Shown here: piece after piece, positions 31,894 through 41,384 of the stretch | How positions within the stretch are numbered: the first letter of the stretch is position 1 | How the letters are laid out: every line of letters begins with the position of its first letter | Assembly (NCBI GenBank): GCA_008727115.1 | Contig: CP044131.1 | Span: forward strand, 3,348,001-3,412,000 | Direction of reading: 5' to 3' | Length of the DNA stretch: 64,000 bases | Source: Comamonas testosteroni | Lineage (GTDB): Bacteria; Pseudomonadota; Gammaproteobacteria; Burkholderiales; Burkholderiaceae_C | Notes under the pieces: model-generated | Database searches by the model: none | What the model was told of the DNA's origin: nothing | Seen by the model: the letters and a program-made list of their open reading frames with translations, nothing else | Program-made: the position numbers and the translations under genes

Positions 31894-34800
31894 ATGGCAG
31901 AACAAGACTCCTCCCCCTCCTCTGCGACGGTCGCTGCTGCCGCGCCCGCTTCGCCTGTCAAACGCCGACGCTGGCTACGTGCACTCGGCTGGTTCTTTAC
32001 CGCTATTTTTCTCGCAGTTGCTCTGGCACTGGGCACGCTGCTGTGGTGGATAGGCCATGACGACTCCCTCAATCAGATCCTTCAGCGCGTCGCCGGATGG
32101 ATGCCGGCCAACCAGACGCTCGTAGCCAAGGATGTCACGGGCAGCGTGAAGAACGGCGGCCATATCGGCTGGCTGCAATGGCAAAGCCCGACCATGAAGG
32201 TCGAAGTCAAGAACGCCCAGATTGGCTGGCAGTTCCGTCCTCTGGTGCTGTCGCGCACACTCAAGCTGGGTGAGGTTCATATTGCCGAGCTGAGCATTGC
32301 CAGCACCCCGAACCCCGACAAGGAACCCAGCGACCCCATGCAGTCGCTGACCCTGCCAGTCAAAATTGAACTGCCTTTCAAGGTCGATCACATCACTTGG
32401 CAAGGGCCACCGCGAGCCGTGGTGCAAGACCTGAGCGGCCGCTATGAATACACGGGCACGCACCACGAACTGAAGGTCAGCAGCCTGCGTTTTGCGCAAG
32501 GCAACTACCAGGCTCATCTCAAGCTGGAAGGTGCAGCCCCCATGGCACTGCAGGCAGAAGCCAGCGGCGATGTACAAGTACCCAACCCACTGGGAAAGTC
32601 TGAAGAGCAGGACGCCACGATTGCCGTTCAAGCCAAGGTCAGCGCACATGGCACGCTGGCCACCGAGGCTGCAGCCCTGGAAATCAAGGCCAGCGCGCAA
32701 GCCCAGCCTCAAATCTCCAGCACCGAAAATATCAATGAAATTGACCTAAAAGCCTCTACAGACAAGGGCAAGCAGCTATCAAATTCAAAGTCCAGCAGTG
32801 ATGCTGCCACCGAGCCCATGCATGCCGATATTGAGGCCAGCATCATGCCCTGGCGCAGCCAGCCTCTGCTGGCTGCCAAGGCAGATCTTCACAACCTCGA
32901 TATCTCTGCCTTCTGGCCTCAAGGCCCACGCACTTTGCTGAGCGGTGAGCTACAGGCCGGCCCCGACAAGGCCTTGCCAGCAACAGACGATCTGGCGACG
33001 CAGCCCTGGGATCTGAACGCCCGTTTCCGTAACACCCTGTCCGGCCCTTGGGACAAGCAGCGCCTGCCTGTGGCCGACCTGCTGGCCCAGGTGCACTATG
33101 ACGGCCAGCAATGGGCTGTGTCGGACTCTCACCTTCAGGTTGGCAAGACGCAAGGCCAAGGCAAGATTGCGCTCAACGGCCACTTCACGCCCGCCACCCA
33201 GCTTTTTGAAGGCCAGGCCGTGGTTGAGCAACTCAACCCGGCAGACCTCTACAGCACTCTGGACGCCTCTCCGCTGCAAGGCGAAATCACTGCAAAGGCA
33301 GTACAGCCTGATGCCGACCACAACAGCAGCGACAACGCCGCGCCCAGCAAGATCGTGTTCGGTGTCAGCCTGCAGGCTGCTGCTGCCAGACGAGACAGCA
33401 AGGCATTGCGCATTCAGACTCTGGCCGCCCAAGGTCAATGGCAAGCGCCGCTGCTGCAACTCGACAAACTGCAACTGGAGGCCCTGCAAGCCAGCATCGA
33501 GGGCAAGGCCATTGAGTTCAACACTGAAACCCAACTGGCCAAAGCTCAGATCAAAGCAGCCGCGCCCGGTGCACAGCTGAGTTTTGATGGAAAGATCGGC
33601 CCCGACAGCGGCGATGCGCAAAGCCTGCTGAGACTGAACTCGCTCTCCACACTTTCACAGTGGCTGCGCAAACTGCCCGGCATCAAAGACCCGCTGGGTG
33701 GAGCCCAGCTGGATGGTCGTGCAGACTTGCAACTGGCCGTCAAAGGAGGCTGGGAGAACCTGCTCAAACGCCTGCATTCGGCTCATGGTCAAAGCATTCC
33801 CGCCAGCGGCATGCAGCTTCAAGCCAAACTGCAGGCCGAAAAAATTCGCTATCTTGCTGCGGGCTCCGCTGCAGATCAGGCCGCGGTTGTACCGTCGCTT
33901 GTGTTGAGCCTTAACGGTAGCCCCGAGAACGCCACCATCAGCCTGAGTGCTCAAGCCCAGCAAGCGGGCAAAAGCGCGCAGCTCGACACTGTTGTGCAGG
34001 CCGGTTTGGCAGGCGGTAAAGGCACTGCACCACTGGACTGGCAAGCCAGCTTCGAGAAGCTCCAGGCGCAGTTCACCCTCGATAAAGACAAGCCAGGCCC
34101 CTGGCTTGCGCAATTGCAACCCGGCGCTCCGCTTCAAATCAAGCAGCGCACCAGCGGCCAGACGGTGCTGAACACCGTCTATCAATTCAGCGCGGGCCAG
34201 CTACAGCTGATCCCCCCGAAACTGGGCATTCGCCGCACCAGCACTGAAGCGCTGAAGCCAGCCCAGCTCGTATGGGACAGTGGCTCCATCACTCACACCG
34301 GCAGCGGCCAATGGGGCGTGCAAAGCTCAGGTCAGGCCAAGGGCCTGCCCCTGGCCTGGGTCGATGCATTCAGCTTTGGGGATGATGAGCCGCCACTGGA
34401 GGCGGCAGGCCTGTCTGGCGACCTGAGCTTCAATGCCCGCTGGGATCTGGACACGCTGGGCAAGAAGCTCAAGGCCGATATCACCGTGGAGCGTGCTGAC
34501 GGCGATCTGCGATTGGCCGTCGATGATGGTTCCAGCACCACCGTCATTCACACCACCGGCCCCACCGCAAGCAAAGCCGGCCGCACACGTACCCGCAAGG
34601 TCGGTGGCACGGGCATGCGTGCGCGCATCAAAGACGTACGCCTGAACGTAAGAGCCGAAGGCTCACAGGTCAACGCCAAGCTTCTGTGGGATAGCGAACG
34701 TGCCGGCAAGCTCAGCGCCGATCTGCGCACCCAGCTCAGCTACCAGCAAGGCGCCTGGACACTACCCAGCACAGCGCCGCTGTCTGGCCAGCTCAATGCC

Positions 34801-36168
34801 AACATGCCCGATATTGGCCTGTGGACCTTGTTCGCACCTCCGGGCTGGCGCGTGCAAGGCACTTTGGCAGCCGACGCTGCTCTCAGCGGCACACTTCAAA
34901 ATCCGCAATGGCGGGGTGATCTCAGAGCCGATGGGCTTCATATTCAATCCCTGCTTGACGGCGTGGACCTGCGCGATGGCATTCTGCGTGCCAAGCTGCA
35001 GGGCACTCGACTGGATATCACCGAGCTACGCCTCAAAGGAGGCAAAGGAAGTCAGGCCCGTATTCTGGGCTACAGCGGCAACCTGACCCGTGCGCCTGAA
35101 GATGGTGGCCTGCTCACCGGCTCCGGCTATGCCCAGTTCACTCCCGGCACCGGCGCAGATGCTGGCCTGAGCATGAACCTGCAAGCCACAGCCAGCCAGC
35201 TACAAGTACTGGTTCGCGCCGACCGTCAGGTCAGTGTCTCCGGTGCTCTGCAGGCAAAACTGGAGCAAGGCCAGTTCACTCTGCGTGGCGATCTCGCCGT
35301 TGACCGAGCCTCCATCATTCTTCCGGAAGAGTCGGCCCCCTCTTTGGACAAGGACGTCGTAGTGCGCTCAGCCGCCTTGCGCAAAGCCGAAGAGGAAGAG
35401 CGTCAGCGCGCCGAGCGTGAAGCCCGCAAGGATCAGGCACGCGCCACACCCCGCAAGCTGCCAGACATTCTGGTCAAGCTGGATATGGGACGAGACTTTG
35501 CGCTGCAAGGCTTTGGCATCACGACACGACTGCAAGGGCAGCTTGAAGTGCGCGGAGCCAGTTATGCAGGCGGCCCGCCCAGCATTACCGGCGAGATCCG
35601 CACCGTCGAAGGCCGCTACCGCGCCTGGGGCCAGTCACTGAACGTGGAGACCGGGCTGATCCGCTTCAACGGCCCCTACAACAACCCCTCTCTGGACATT
35701 CTGGCTCTGCGTCCCAACATCGCCGTCAAGGCCGGTGTGCAGGTGCTCGGAACAGCCAGCGCGCCGCGTGTGCTGCTGTATTCCGACCCTGTCCTGCCGG
35801 ATGCAGAAAAGCTGTCCTGGGTCGTCATGGGCCGCGACCCTGCTTCAGGCGGCGCCAGCAGTGCACTGCTGCAGCAAGCGGCCATGGCGCTTCTGGCCGG
35901 CGGCAACAGCAGCAGCGGCAAGATTGCCGGCAGCCTGGGGCTGGATGAAGTGGGCTTCAAGGGAGGCGGTGATGGCGACGCCGAAGGCGCAGCCCTGACC
36001 ATGGGCAAGCGCATCTCGGACAAGCTCTACCTCACCTATGAGCAAAGCCTGTCGGGGGCCATGGGCATCATCTATATCTTCTACGACCTGTCCCGCAACC
36101 TCACGCTGCGCGCCCAGACCGGCGTAACCAGTGCCATGGATCTGGTCTATACCGTGAGAAAGGATTAA
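31894..36168 (+). CDS. tamB: TamB-like translocation and assembly module inner-membrane protein
   Basis: A 1424-residue AsmA-like protein bridging inner and outer membranes with TamA, now linked to phospholipid transport as well as barrel assembly. One N-terminal transmembrane helix (about 27-50) precedes a very long beta-rich periplasmic region. The C-terminal DUF490/TamB domain (about 1080-1424) includes GQSLNVETGLIRFNGPYNNP, SYVVM-like KLSWVVMGRDPASGG and the end LTLRAQTGVTSAMDLVYTVR. A Lys/Glu/Arg-rich stretch (RKAEEEERQRAEREARKDQ) interrupts the domain. An in-frame copy of repeat family 1 appears at residues about 285-297. It is coupled to tamA by a two-base gap. Confidence 0.93.
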   Translation: MAEQDSSPSSATVAAAAPASPVKRRRWLRALGWFFTAIFLAVALALGTLLWWIGHDDSLNQILQRVAGWMPANQTLVAKDVTGSVKNGGHIGWLQWQSPTMKVEVKNAQIGWQFRPLVLSRTLKLGEVHIAELSIASTPNPDKEPSDPMQSLTLPVKIELPFKVDHITWQGPPRAVVQDLSGRYEYTGTHHELKVSSLRFAQGNYQAHLKLEGAAPMALQAEASGDVQVPNPLGKSEEQDATIAVQAKVSAHGTLATEAAALEIKASAQAQPQISSTENINEIDLKASTDKGKQLSNSKSSSDAATEPMHADIEASIMPWRSQPLLAAKADLHNLDISAFWPQGPRTLLSGELQAGPDKALPATDDLATQPWDLNARFRNTLSGPWDKQRLPVADLLAQVHYDGQQWAVSDSHLQVGKTQGQGKIALNGHFTPATQLFEGQAVVEQLNPADLYSTLDASPLQGEITAKAVQPDADHNSSDNAAPSKIVFGVSLQAAAARRDSKALRIQTLAAQGQWQAPLLQLDKLQLEALQASIEGKAIEFNTETQLAKAQIKAAAPGAQLSFDGKIGPDSGDAQSLLRLNSLSTLSQWLRKLPGIKDPLGGAQLDGRADLQLAVKGGWENLLKRLHSAHGQSIPASGMQLQAKLQAEKIRYLAAGSAADQAAVVPSLVLSLNGSPENATISLSAQAQQAGKSAQLDTVVQAGLAGGKGTAPLDWQASFEKLQAQFTLDKDKPGPWLAQLQPGAPLQIKQRTSGQTVLNTVYQFSAGQLQLIPPKLGIRRTSTEALKPAQLVWDSGSITHTGSGQWGVQSSGQAKGLPLAWVDAFSFGDDEPPLEAAGLSGDLSFNARWDLDTLGKKLKADITVERADGDLRLAVDDGSSTTVIHTTGPTASKAGRTRTRKVGGTGMRARIKDVRLNVRAEGSQVNAKLLWDSERAGKLSADLRTQLSYQQGAWTLPSTAPLSGQLNANMPDIGLWTLFAPPGWRVQGTLAADAALSGTLQNPQWRGDLRADGLHIQSLLDGVDLRDGILRAKLQGTRLDITELRLKGGKGSQARILGYSGNLTRAPEDGGLLTGSGYAQFTPGTGADAGLSMNLQATASQLQVLVRADRQVSVSGALQAKLEQGQFTLRGDLAVDRASIILPEESAPSLDKDVVVRSAALRKAEEEERQRAEREARKDQARATPRKLPDILVKLDMGRDFALQGFGITTRLQGQLEVRGASYAGGPPSITGEIRTVEGRYRAWGQSLNVETGLIRFNGPYNNPSLDILALRPNIAVKAGVQVLGTASAPRVLLYSDPVLPDAEKLSWVVMGRDPASGGASSALLQQAAMALLAGGNSSSGKIAGSLGLDEVGFKGGGDGDAEGAALTMGKRISDKLYLTYEQSLSGAMGIIYIFYDLSRNLTLRAQTGVTSAMDLVYTVRKD
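32747..32785. repeat. Family 1 repeat remnant inside the tamB coding sequence
   Basis: AAAAGCCTCTACAGACAAGG followed by GCAAGCAGCTATCAAATT. It matches the 36.2-kb copy outside a missing central GCGCTTTTATG part. It keeps the reading frame and encodes a low-complexity Lys/Ser/Asp stretch in the periplasmic part of TamB. Confidence 0.55.
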
Positions 36169-36170
36169 GC

Positions 36171-36222
36171 ATGAAATCAGCCTCTAGCGCTTTTATGACA
36201 AGCGCTAGCAGCTATCGTTTCT
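36171..36222. repeat. Family 1 intergenic repeat after tamB
   Basis: AATCAGCCTCTAGCGCTTTT, ATGAC, AAGCGCTAGCAGCTATCG. The arms CTAGCGCTT and AAGCGCTAG form a perfect stem. This is the best-preserved copy in the window and lies three bases after the tamB stop. Confidence 0.8.
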
Positions 36223-36225
36223 GAT

Positions 36226-36534
36226 ATGTCTGCCACACACACGCCACAGCAAACTGCAGCGGGCCAGCTTGTCTCTGCCATTCAAAAAGAATGGATCGCC
36301 GAGATGGGTGAGGCCGCTGCGGCGCACAGCGAACAAGCCATGGATCGGGCCCATGAAATACTGCAGGCAGTCACACAAAATCGCCTGCACGAGTTGCTAC
36401 AAGAACGCAGCATTGAGGAGTTTCTGGATAACGACTGGGTCACGGCGCACACCAAAGTGATGCCAGCCATCAAGGCGCTAAAGCAATACGCCCGACCTCG
36501 ACATCCTGCATCAAAGCCCGGAGAGGCAGGCTAA
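36226..36534 (+). CDS. Small hypothetical protein upstream of tRNA-Arg
   Basis: A 102-residue, mostly helical soluble protein (GQLVSAIQKEWIAEMGEAAA, HEILQAVTQNRLHELLQ) with a basic Pro-rich tail. There is no signal peptide or recognisable motif. It begins three bases after the family 1 repeat, which leaves no clear ribosome site, so expression is not certain. I do not recognise the family. Confidence 0.55.
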   Translation: MSATHTPQQTAAGQLVSAIQKEWIAEMGEAAAAHSEQAMDRAHEILQAVTQNRLHELLQERSIEEFLDNDWVTAHTKVMPAIKALKQYARPRHPASKPGEAG

Positions 36535-36555
36535 CGCAGTTAGAATCCAGCGTCC

Positions 36556-36630
36556 CTCCCCGTAGTTCAATGGATAGAACGGTCGCCTCCTAAGCGACAA
36601 ATACAGGTTCGATTCCTGTCGGGGGGACCA
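36556..36630 (+). tRNA. tRNA-Arg (anticodon CCT)
   Basis: A complete cloverleaf: acceptor CTCCCCG with CGGGGGG (one G-T pair), D arm GTTC/GAAC, anticodon arm GTCGC-CTCCTAA-GCGAC giving anticodon CCT, T arm ACAGG-TTCGATT-CCTGT, discriminator A and an encoded CCA. It reads the rare AGG codon. Its 3' end is the left end of the integrated element and is partly duplicated at 46172. Confidence 0.96.
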
Positions 36631-36669
36631 AATTCAAGGCCGCGAAGGTGCATAACCTTCCGGCCTTTT
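36616..36669. other. attL: left direct repeat of the integrated element
   Basis: It runs from CTGTCGGGGGG in the tRNA-Arg 3' end through the downstream terminator hairpin to CGGCCTTTT. It is nearly identical to 46172-46224 (one extra G and one C/T change). This is the expected footprint of tyrosine-integrase insertion into a tRNA gene; the tRNA remains whole on this side. Confidence 0.92.
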
Positions 36670-36672
36670 TCT
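36636..36672 (+). terminator. Intrinsic terminator of tRNA-Arg (part of attL)
   Basis: The outer stem AAGGCCG/CGGCCTT and inner GAAGG/CCTTC around TGCATAA are followed by TTTTTCTTTTT. It is duplicated in attR at 46191-46224. Confidence 0.85.
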
Positions 36673-36733
36673 TTTTCCCCTCGACAGAGGCAATTTTATT
36701 GTCCACCGTCGTTCACTGAAGTGCACGGCAATC

Positions 36734-36787
36734 CGGGGGTATCTGGGGGTACATCTGGGGGTATATTTTTCAAAACTGGGGGTACAT
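36734..36787 (+). repeat. Direct repeats TGGGGGTAcAT near attL (candidate integrase arm sites)
   Basis: Copies at 36734-36741 (CGGGGGTA), 36744-36754, 36756-36766 (TGGGGGTATAT) and 36777-36787, all in the same orientation. The identical word recurs at 46090-46100 and 46102-46112 beside attR. Confidence 0.75.
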
Positions 36788-37096
36788 CGCAAACAAGGGC
36801 ATAGCAGTACCACTAGCACCAGGCAGTGACACCCCCACCCCTCCAAAACCTGCGCACGCAAAAATTTCACTAGGCGCTCGGTTTCCGCTGGCATCGCGTT
36901 GAAGTTTTGCCCCACCCCTGCCCCATGGCAGCAAGCCCCCTCCCCCCATTTTTCCCGCATTTTGCGAGCGCACTGGGAGGCTCGGTCTTGAGCTATTCAG
37001 CTTTCAACAATTTCATCCCCCTGCCCTATTGATTCATTTCAGGAATGAATCACGAACGCCGCGCCGCGCACTTTCTTCGGGGTATCGTTCAAAAAT

Positions 37097-37215
37097 CTTG
37101 GGGACATTGGGGACAAATGCAAAAACAACACCTAACCCATTGTCATCATTAGACAAAACTGTCCCCAAAAAGTTTGGGGACAAACGGTTTTGGCTTGGGG
37201 ACATTGGGGACAAAT
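37097..37215. repeat. Iteron-like TTGGGGACA repeats, left cluster
   Basis: CTTGGGGACATTGGGGACAAAT occurs twice (from 37097 and from 37194), each itself a tandem of TTGGGGACA. Between them, GTCCCCAAA-AAG-TTTGGGGAC (37161-37181) forms an inverted pair. The same words lie in the opposite sense at 44588-44715, near the other end of the element. Confidence 0.8.
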
Positions 37216-37563
37216 CGCCAGTTTTTGGGGGCGGAGCGCATTAAAAGCTACTCATGAGGCGCATTCATGCAGTAGAGCAAGCGCGGCACCTGTTTTTCTT
37301 GGTGCGGCTTTCTCGCTGGCTTTCGCGCACTCACACCGAATTATTTATTCCATCGCGGAATTAAATCCCCCTGCGCCCCACACGGCGCGCCCGTCCTCGC
37401 ACTTAGCTGCATTGCCGTCTGGCTGCTGGGTCAGAATCGCAAAAGCTGGCCATGCCATGCAGACCCATAGACAGGCCCGGCCACAGCCGGGCAATGCAAC
37501 GAGGGGGAGCCTGTTGCTACGCACAGGCACCCAGGCCATGCCGTGCCTGCCGCAGATAACAAA

Positions 37564-37590
37564 AGGCCCAGGGCTATGAACCTTGGGCCT
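37564..37590 (-). terminator. Intrinsic terminator of the primase operon
   Basis: On the minus strand AGGCCCA and TGGGCCT pair across a short GG/CC-extended loop, followed by TTTTG. It lies 28 bp beyond the primase stop codon. Confidence 0.75.
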
Positions 37591-37618
37591 ATGTCTATGT
37601 GCTGGCGCTGGGGGCTGG

Positions 37619-40573
37619 CTATATGTCCAGCTCCATGATGGCGGGGCTGATGCGATAGCACCAGGTAGGCCCCATGCCAGGCAGGCGCGGCTTGGCATCG
37701 ACCTCGCGGCCTTTGTCGGGCTTGAGGCAACCATGCTGCAGCAGCACCTTGCACACCGCCTTGTGGTCAAAGCCCCGGCATATCTCGGTGCGGAACACTT
37801 CGGGCAGCACAAAGTACTCAATGCGGGTCTGCTCGCCATCAATGGCCGTCAGCTCGTCGTATATCTCTTTATCGGCGCGCGGCGTGTAGACCGTCTTCTG
37901 CACCTTGATGGGCTGCCCCTCTTCATCAATCAGACGCCGGAATCCGGCCCGCATCAGCGTCTTGGCATTGTGGTCATCCATAGCTCTGTGCCACCAGGTA
38001 AAGCGCCCTTCTCCGTGCGCCTCTAGGAAGCCGCGCACCTGGCGCAGCATGGCCTTGACCTCACCATTTCCAGCACCACCACGGGCCTGCAACCAAGCAT
38101 CAAAGCAAGCCTTTGCCGCGTCCTCGCTCTCGCCCTCATCCCAGCCCGTCAAGCCCGCCTCAGTGGCCAGTGCACCCGCCACCCCAACCAGAGCAAAGCG
38201 CGCGGCCACGCGGGCCACCTGACCACTGGCACCGCTGGGCACCCAGGCATAGGAAAGAACCGCAGTCGCATCACGTACACGCCGAGCCAAGGTATCCGAA
38301 TGCTGGGCAGCCCACTGCAGGAAGGCATGCCCTACAGCGCCATGACAAAGCCCCGCCTCACGCGCCAGATGCGAAGAGAAGGCCGCCCCATCACCCAAGC
38401 TGTGCAGGCATTCAAACGCCCCCATACCTGCGCCAGCATCAGCGGGAATATCAGCCATGCGCACCTCTTGCCCAGTGCGCGTGCGCTTGCCGCCTTCGGC
38501 CATGTGGTCAGCCAGGCCCAGCTCGCCCGCACTCAGAAACAGCAAGCGCCAGGAAAGGCGTGGGCGCGCAGCCACATTGCGTGTGGCGCGCGCCTTACTT
38601 TGCTCATTGGCCAGCATGTAGGCACACTCGCCCGCCACCTTGCCCTCAACCTGCGCCAGCTCGTCCAGGATCAGCAGGCTATCGCAGTGCTGTGCAGCAA
38701 TGACCTCCAGCGCGTTATCGGTCGTGCGCCAGCGCTGCATGTAACTGGGACCACCGTACACACTGGCGGCCAGGCGCAGCGCCGTGGTCTTACCGCTGGA
38801 GCTATCACCCCGCAAGTGAAACCCGCCAGACTCCATACCCGCAGGGCGCAGCAGCGGCCCCGCAAAGGCACAGGACACAGCAAACACCAGGCGGCTATTG
38901 CCAGCGCACAGGCGACCTATGCGGTCTGTCCAGTCCTGCACCTCACGCTTGATGCGGAACGTGTTCTCCATCTGGTTTTCAGACTGAAACACGATGCGCT
39001 CGGCATCATCGCCAATGGTTTCATGCGGTAGCACAAAGGCGCGACCATGCCAGCCTATGCGGTCTGTGCAGCTCGCAAACTCTTCGGGCTTGCGTGTCTG
39101 TATGTACTCGGTCAGCCGGTTGCGCGCTGCAGGCGCTGTGGCAATGCGCAGACCCATATTCAGCAGCGCGGCGCGGTACTCGCCACCATCACCGCTCAAC
39201 ATGCGCGCGGGCATGGCCCACTGCTTGGGCACGCCCAGTGGGTCAGCAAAGGTCAGCAGATAACCCCACCCCGCGCCCTCTTGGTTGCGTGTCAGCGCCT
39301 CCACATGCAACGCAGAGCACAGCCACAGCGCGCGGGCCGGGTTGCCATCCTTGTCACGGCCATGGAACCACACGCCGCCTTCATCAAGGGTGAATGGGTC
39401 ATCCCAGCCAGGCGCATCATCAGGATCGTTTGCCGGGCCTTTGCGCTTGCCGCCGCGCCCGCCGCCATTGCCACCGCCTGAACCCGCACCACCAGCACCA
39501 GAAAAAGGCAGGCCAGCGCTACCCCCTTGACCAGCGCCAGCATCATCGCGGCCCGTCCTGGCATGCAATGCATCAATGGCTTGCTGTACACACGCCTGCA
39601 CGGCCTCCAGGCCGCACGCTTGGTGCATATCGTTGAAGTCTTTGCCGCCATCCGGCAGATCAATAGGGAACACAGCCACACCGCCCACAGCGCGCGCCAC
39701 GGCTTCGGCTTTGTCGCGGCCAGGGTTGCGGCCTGTACGGGCTTGCGTGTCCGTATCGTCATCACCGCACACCACCACCAGCGCGCCCGCATGCAAGGCC
39801 TGCAGCGCCTTTGCCACATGCATCAGATTGCCCGCATCAAACGCCACCACCACCGGCCAGCCCGTGGCCATATGCAAGCTGGCTGCAGTGGCATAGCCCT
39901 CGGCCACCAGCACCACAGCAGCGCCTGCCAGCTCACCTAGCACATGCCACAAGCCCGACTTGCGCCCACCCTTGCCCAGAAACTTATCTGTGCCCTTGGC
40001 TGGCTTGACCGGCGCAATGCGTTGCACATTCCACAGCCTGCCATCACCATCGCGCAGCGGCACCAACAGCCAGCCATCAGCCCCGTAGCGCACGCCAAAG
40101 CCTTGCACACCCTTGCGCTCCAGGTAAGCACTGGAGCCGGTTTCGCTGGCGCTGGCCCAAAGTGCTGCAGCCTCACCCGCTGCTGCCTCTTGCGTGGCCT
40201 GTATCGCGGCATCCTCGGCTTGCTGGCGCTGCCTGCGTTCATCGTCCTGGCGCTGACGCTCTGCAGCGCTCACGGGCTTGGATTCTTGCCCCTGGCGCGG
40301 CAGCTTGAAGCCGTGCTGCTTGGCCAGGTAGAGCAAGGTTGACACACCCACACCGCCCCCGGCCTTGATGCTGCGCCAGGTGGCACCCACAGCGCCAACA
40401 TCAAAGCCGCCGCTGGCCGCGCTCCAGTCGCTAAAGAGCTGCAGGCCCGTGTCGTCGGGATACTCGCTCTTGATAGCCATGCCCACACGCGCCCATTCAT
40501 CGCGCGGTAGATTGGCCGGGACAAAGCTCAAGGCATTGCGCAGCAGCTCGGGGGTGATTGTGGTTTGAGACAT
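37619..40573 (-). CDS. Primase-helicase (PriCT-2, Toprim, DUF927) of the integrated element
   Basis: A 984-residue replication protein. PriCT-2-like domain at about 10-90 (NALSFVPANLPRDEWARVGM); charged coiled linker 100-140; Toprim at about 215-315 with Glu225 (VAEGYATA) and Asp271-273 (CGDDDTD); Gly-rich hinge 345-376; DUF927 ATPase domain about 395-720 with Walker A GDSSSGKTT (589-597) and Walker B-like LLILDELAQ; and a C-terminal helical part. The layout parallels P4 alpha (primase plus helicase). It is last in the minus-strand operon and three bases after the preceding gene, and it has its own terminator. It should let the excised element replicate autonomously. Confidence 0.9.
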   Translation of the reverse strand: MSQTTITPELLRNALSFVPANLPRDEWARVGMAIKSEYPDDTGLQLFSDWSAASGGFDVGAVGATWRSIKAGGGVGVSTLLYLAKQHGFKLPRQGQESKPVSAAERQRQDDERRQRQQAEDAAIQATQEAAAGEAAALWASASETGSSAYLERKGVQGFGVRYGADGWLLVPLRDGDGRLWNVQRIAPVKPAKGTDKFLGKGGRKSGLWHVLGELAGAAVVLVAEGYATAASLHMATGWPVVVAFDAGNLMHVAKALQALHAGALVVVCGDDDTDTQARTGRNPGRDKAEAVARAVGGVAVFPIDLPDGGKDFNDMHQACGLEAVQACVQQAIDALHARTGRDDAGAGQGGSAGLPFSGAGGAGSGGGNGGGRGGKRKGPANDPDDAPGWDDPFTLDEGGVWFHGRDKDGNPARALWLCSALHVEALTRNQEGAGWGYLLTFADPLGVPKQWAMPARMLSGDGGEYRAALLNMGLRIATAPAARNRLTEYIQTRKPEEFASCTDRIGWHGRAFVLPHETIGDDAERIVFQSENQMENTFRIKREVQDWTDRIGRLCAGNSRLVFAVSCAFAGPLLRPAGMESGGFHLRGDSSSGKTTALRLAASVYGGPSYMQRWRTTDNALEVIAAQHCDSLLILDELAQVEGKVAGECAYMLANEQSKARATRNVAARPRLSWRLLFLSAGELGLADHMAEGGKRTRTGQEVRMADIPADAGAGMGAFECLHSLGDGAAFSSHLAREAGLCHGAVGHAFLQWAAQHSDTLARRVRDATAVLSYAWVPSGASGQVARVAARFALVGVAGALATEAGLTGWDEGESEDAAKACFDAWLQARGGAGNGEVKAMLRQVRGFLEAHGEGRFTWWHRAMDDHNAKTLMRAGFRRLIDEEGQPIKVQKTVYTPRADKEIYDELTAIDGEQTRIEYFVLPEVFRTEICRGFDHKAVCKVLLQHGCLKPDKGREVDAKPRLPGMGPTWCYRISPAIMELDI

Positions 40574-40576
40574 TAC

Positions 40577-40957
40577 TTAATCCAACTCAGAGGCAGCACC
40601 AGGAATAGCCTGGCCTGCATCATTGGCCGCTGGCTGGCGCACAGGGCACAAGCATTGGCAGTTCGTGAGGCGGGCTAGAGCCGCTGTATTTCTGTCGATT
40701 GCAGCGCTCAAGGTTTGCGCCGCATCCAAAGTCGCATGCGCTTGCAGAGCTGCTGCACTCAGGGCACAGACACCGTGAAAGAAGTCAGCGCCTTGCACCT
40801 CAACACCATCCGCAGCGTTCACCACGTTGCAGCAAGCCGCCGCCATATCGGCACCGTATTCAAGGACTGCACGATCAATGTCATTCAATCCATCAGACTC
40901 AGTGGCCTGAGAGAGCAAGACTTTCTCACCCATGGAAAGTTTGCGAGATTTGCTCAT
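40577..40957 (-). CDS. Element protein of unknown function between AlpA and primase
   Basis: A 126-residue protein with a basic N-terminus (MSKSRKLSMGEKVLLSQATE), a long Ala-rich helical middle (LSAAALQAHATLDAAQTLSAAIDRN) and a CQCLCP cysteine cluster near the C-terminus. It overlaps the AlpA stop by four bases (ATGA) and is followed three bases later by the primase gene. That coupling suggests a replication or regulatory accessory. No family recognised. Confidence 0.7.
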   Translation of the reverse strand: MSKSRKLSMGEKVLLSQATESDGLNDIDRAVLEYGADMAAACCNVVNAADGVEVQGADFFHGVCALSAAALQAHATLDAAQTLSAAIDRNTAALARLTNCQCLCPVRQPAANDAGQAIPGAASELD

Positions 40958-41175
40958 GCTTGGGCACCTCCGATACGCTCTTGCACCCAGGTCAGCACAG
41001 CCGACTCAGGCCATGCCACCATGCGCGTCCCCAAGCGAACAGCCGCAGGAAATTTCCGCTCTTTCATCAACCGATAAATGGTGCTTTTCTTCATGCCAGT
41101 CAGGCCCTCAACACCAGCCAGGCGCAACAGGCGATCACGGGGCACCGCAGGGCGGGCAGAATGAACAACTTGCAT
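40954..41175 (-). CDS. alpA: AlpA-family excisionase/transcription regulator
   Basis: A small winged helix-turn-helix regulator of the AlpA/MerR-like class, which controls integrase and satellite excision. Its 73 residues contain the diagnostic GMKKSTIYRLMKERKFPAAVRLG followed by VAWPESAVLTWVQERI. The ATG at 41175 is preceded by AAAGG with eight bases spacing; a GTG one codon earlier is less likely. It is the first of the three-gene block alpA-orf-primase. Confidence 0.93.
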   Translation of the reverse strand: MQVVHSARPAVPRDRLLRLAGVEGLTGMKKSTIYRLMKERKFPAAVRLGTRMVAWPESAVLTWVQERIGGAQA

Positions 41176-41384
41176 CACACGAACCTTTCAACATCACTGC
41201 CACCAGCGCCAGCGCACCGAATGGAATGCTTTAAAAACGCGGGAGACATTGAGGGAAATGCTCTTTGATTCGACTACTAACAAGCGCTAACAGCCTTCCA
41301 GGAATTGCCCGCACGAATGAAGGTCGGCTCATGTAGTCCCCGCCCTTGTCAGCGTTGTTAGTCGGGCCGTTAGCACCAAGGCCA

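Larger units (their letters stand above)
36631..37618. other. Left non-coding end of the integrated element
   Basis: Nearly 1 kb without a credible gene. It holds the attL terminator, four direct TGGGGGTAcAT-type repeats (36734-36787), two 22-bp TTGGGGACA repeats with an inverted copy between them (37097-37215), a GCCCGGC-CACA-GCCGGGC hairpin (37475-37492) and the terminator of the primase gene (37564-37590). The base composition is uneven and short frames lack ribosome sites. The content fits an integrase-arm and replication-control region. Confidence 0.6.

Noticed and set aside
36734-36787. Possible CRISPR array (short regular repeats)
   Set aside because: The repeats are only 8-11 bp, spacers are 1-10 bp and there are no cas genes; a protein-binding site array is more likely.
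36634-36960. A 108-codon minus-strand frame at the left end of the element
   Set aside because: It runs through the att terminator and repeat arrays, has no ribosome site and has no recognisable sequence.
41231-41332. A 33-residue minus-strand frame (MSRPSFVRAIPGRLLALVSS...) between alpA and the 348-residue gene
   Set aside because: It has a GGGGAC sequence upstream of its ATG but is too short and featureless to support; the region may equally be the alpA promoter.
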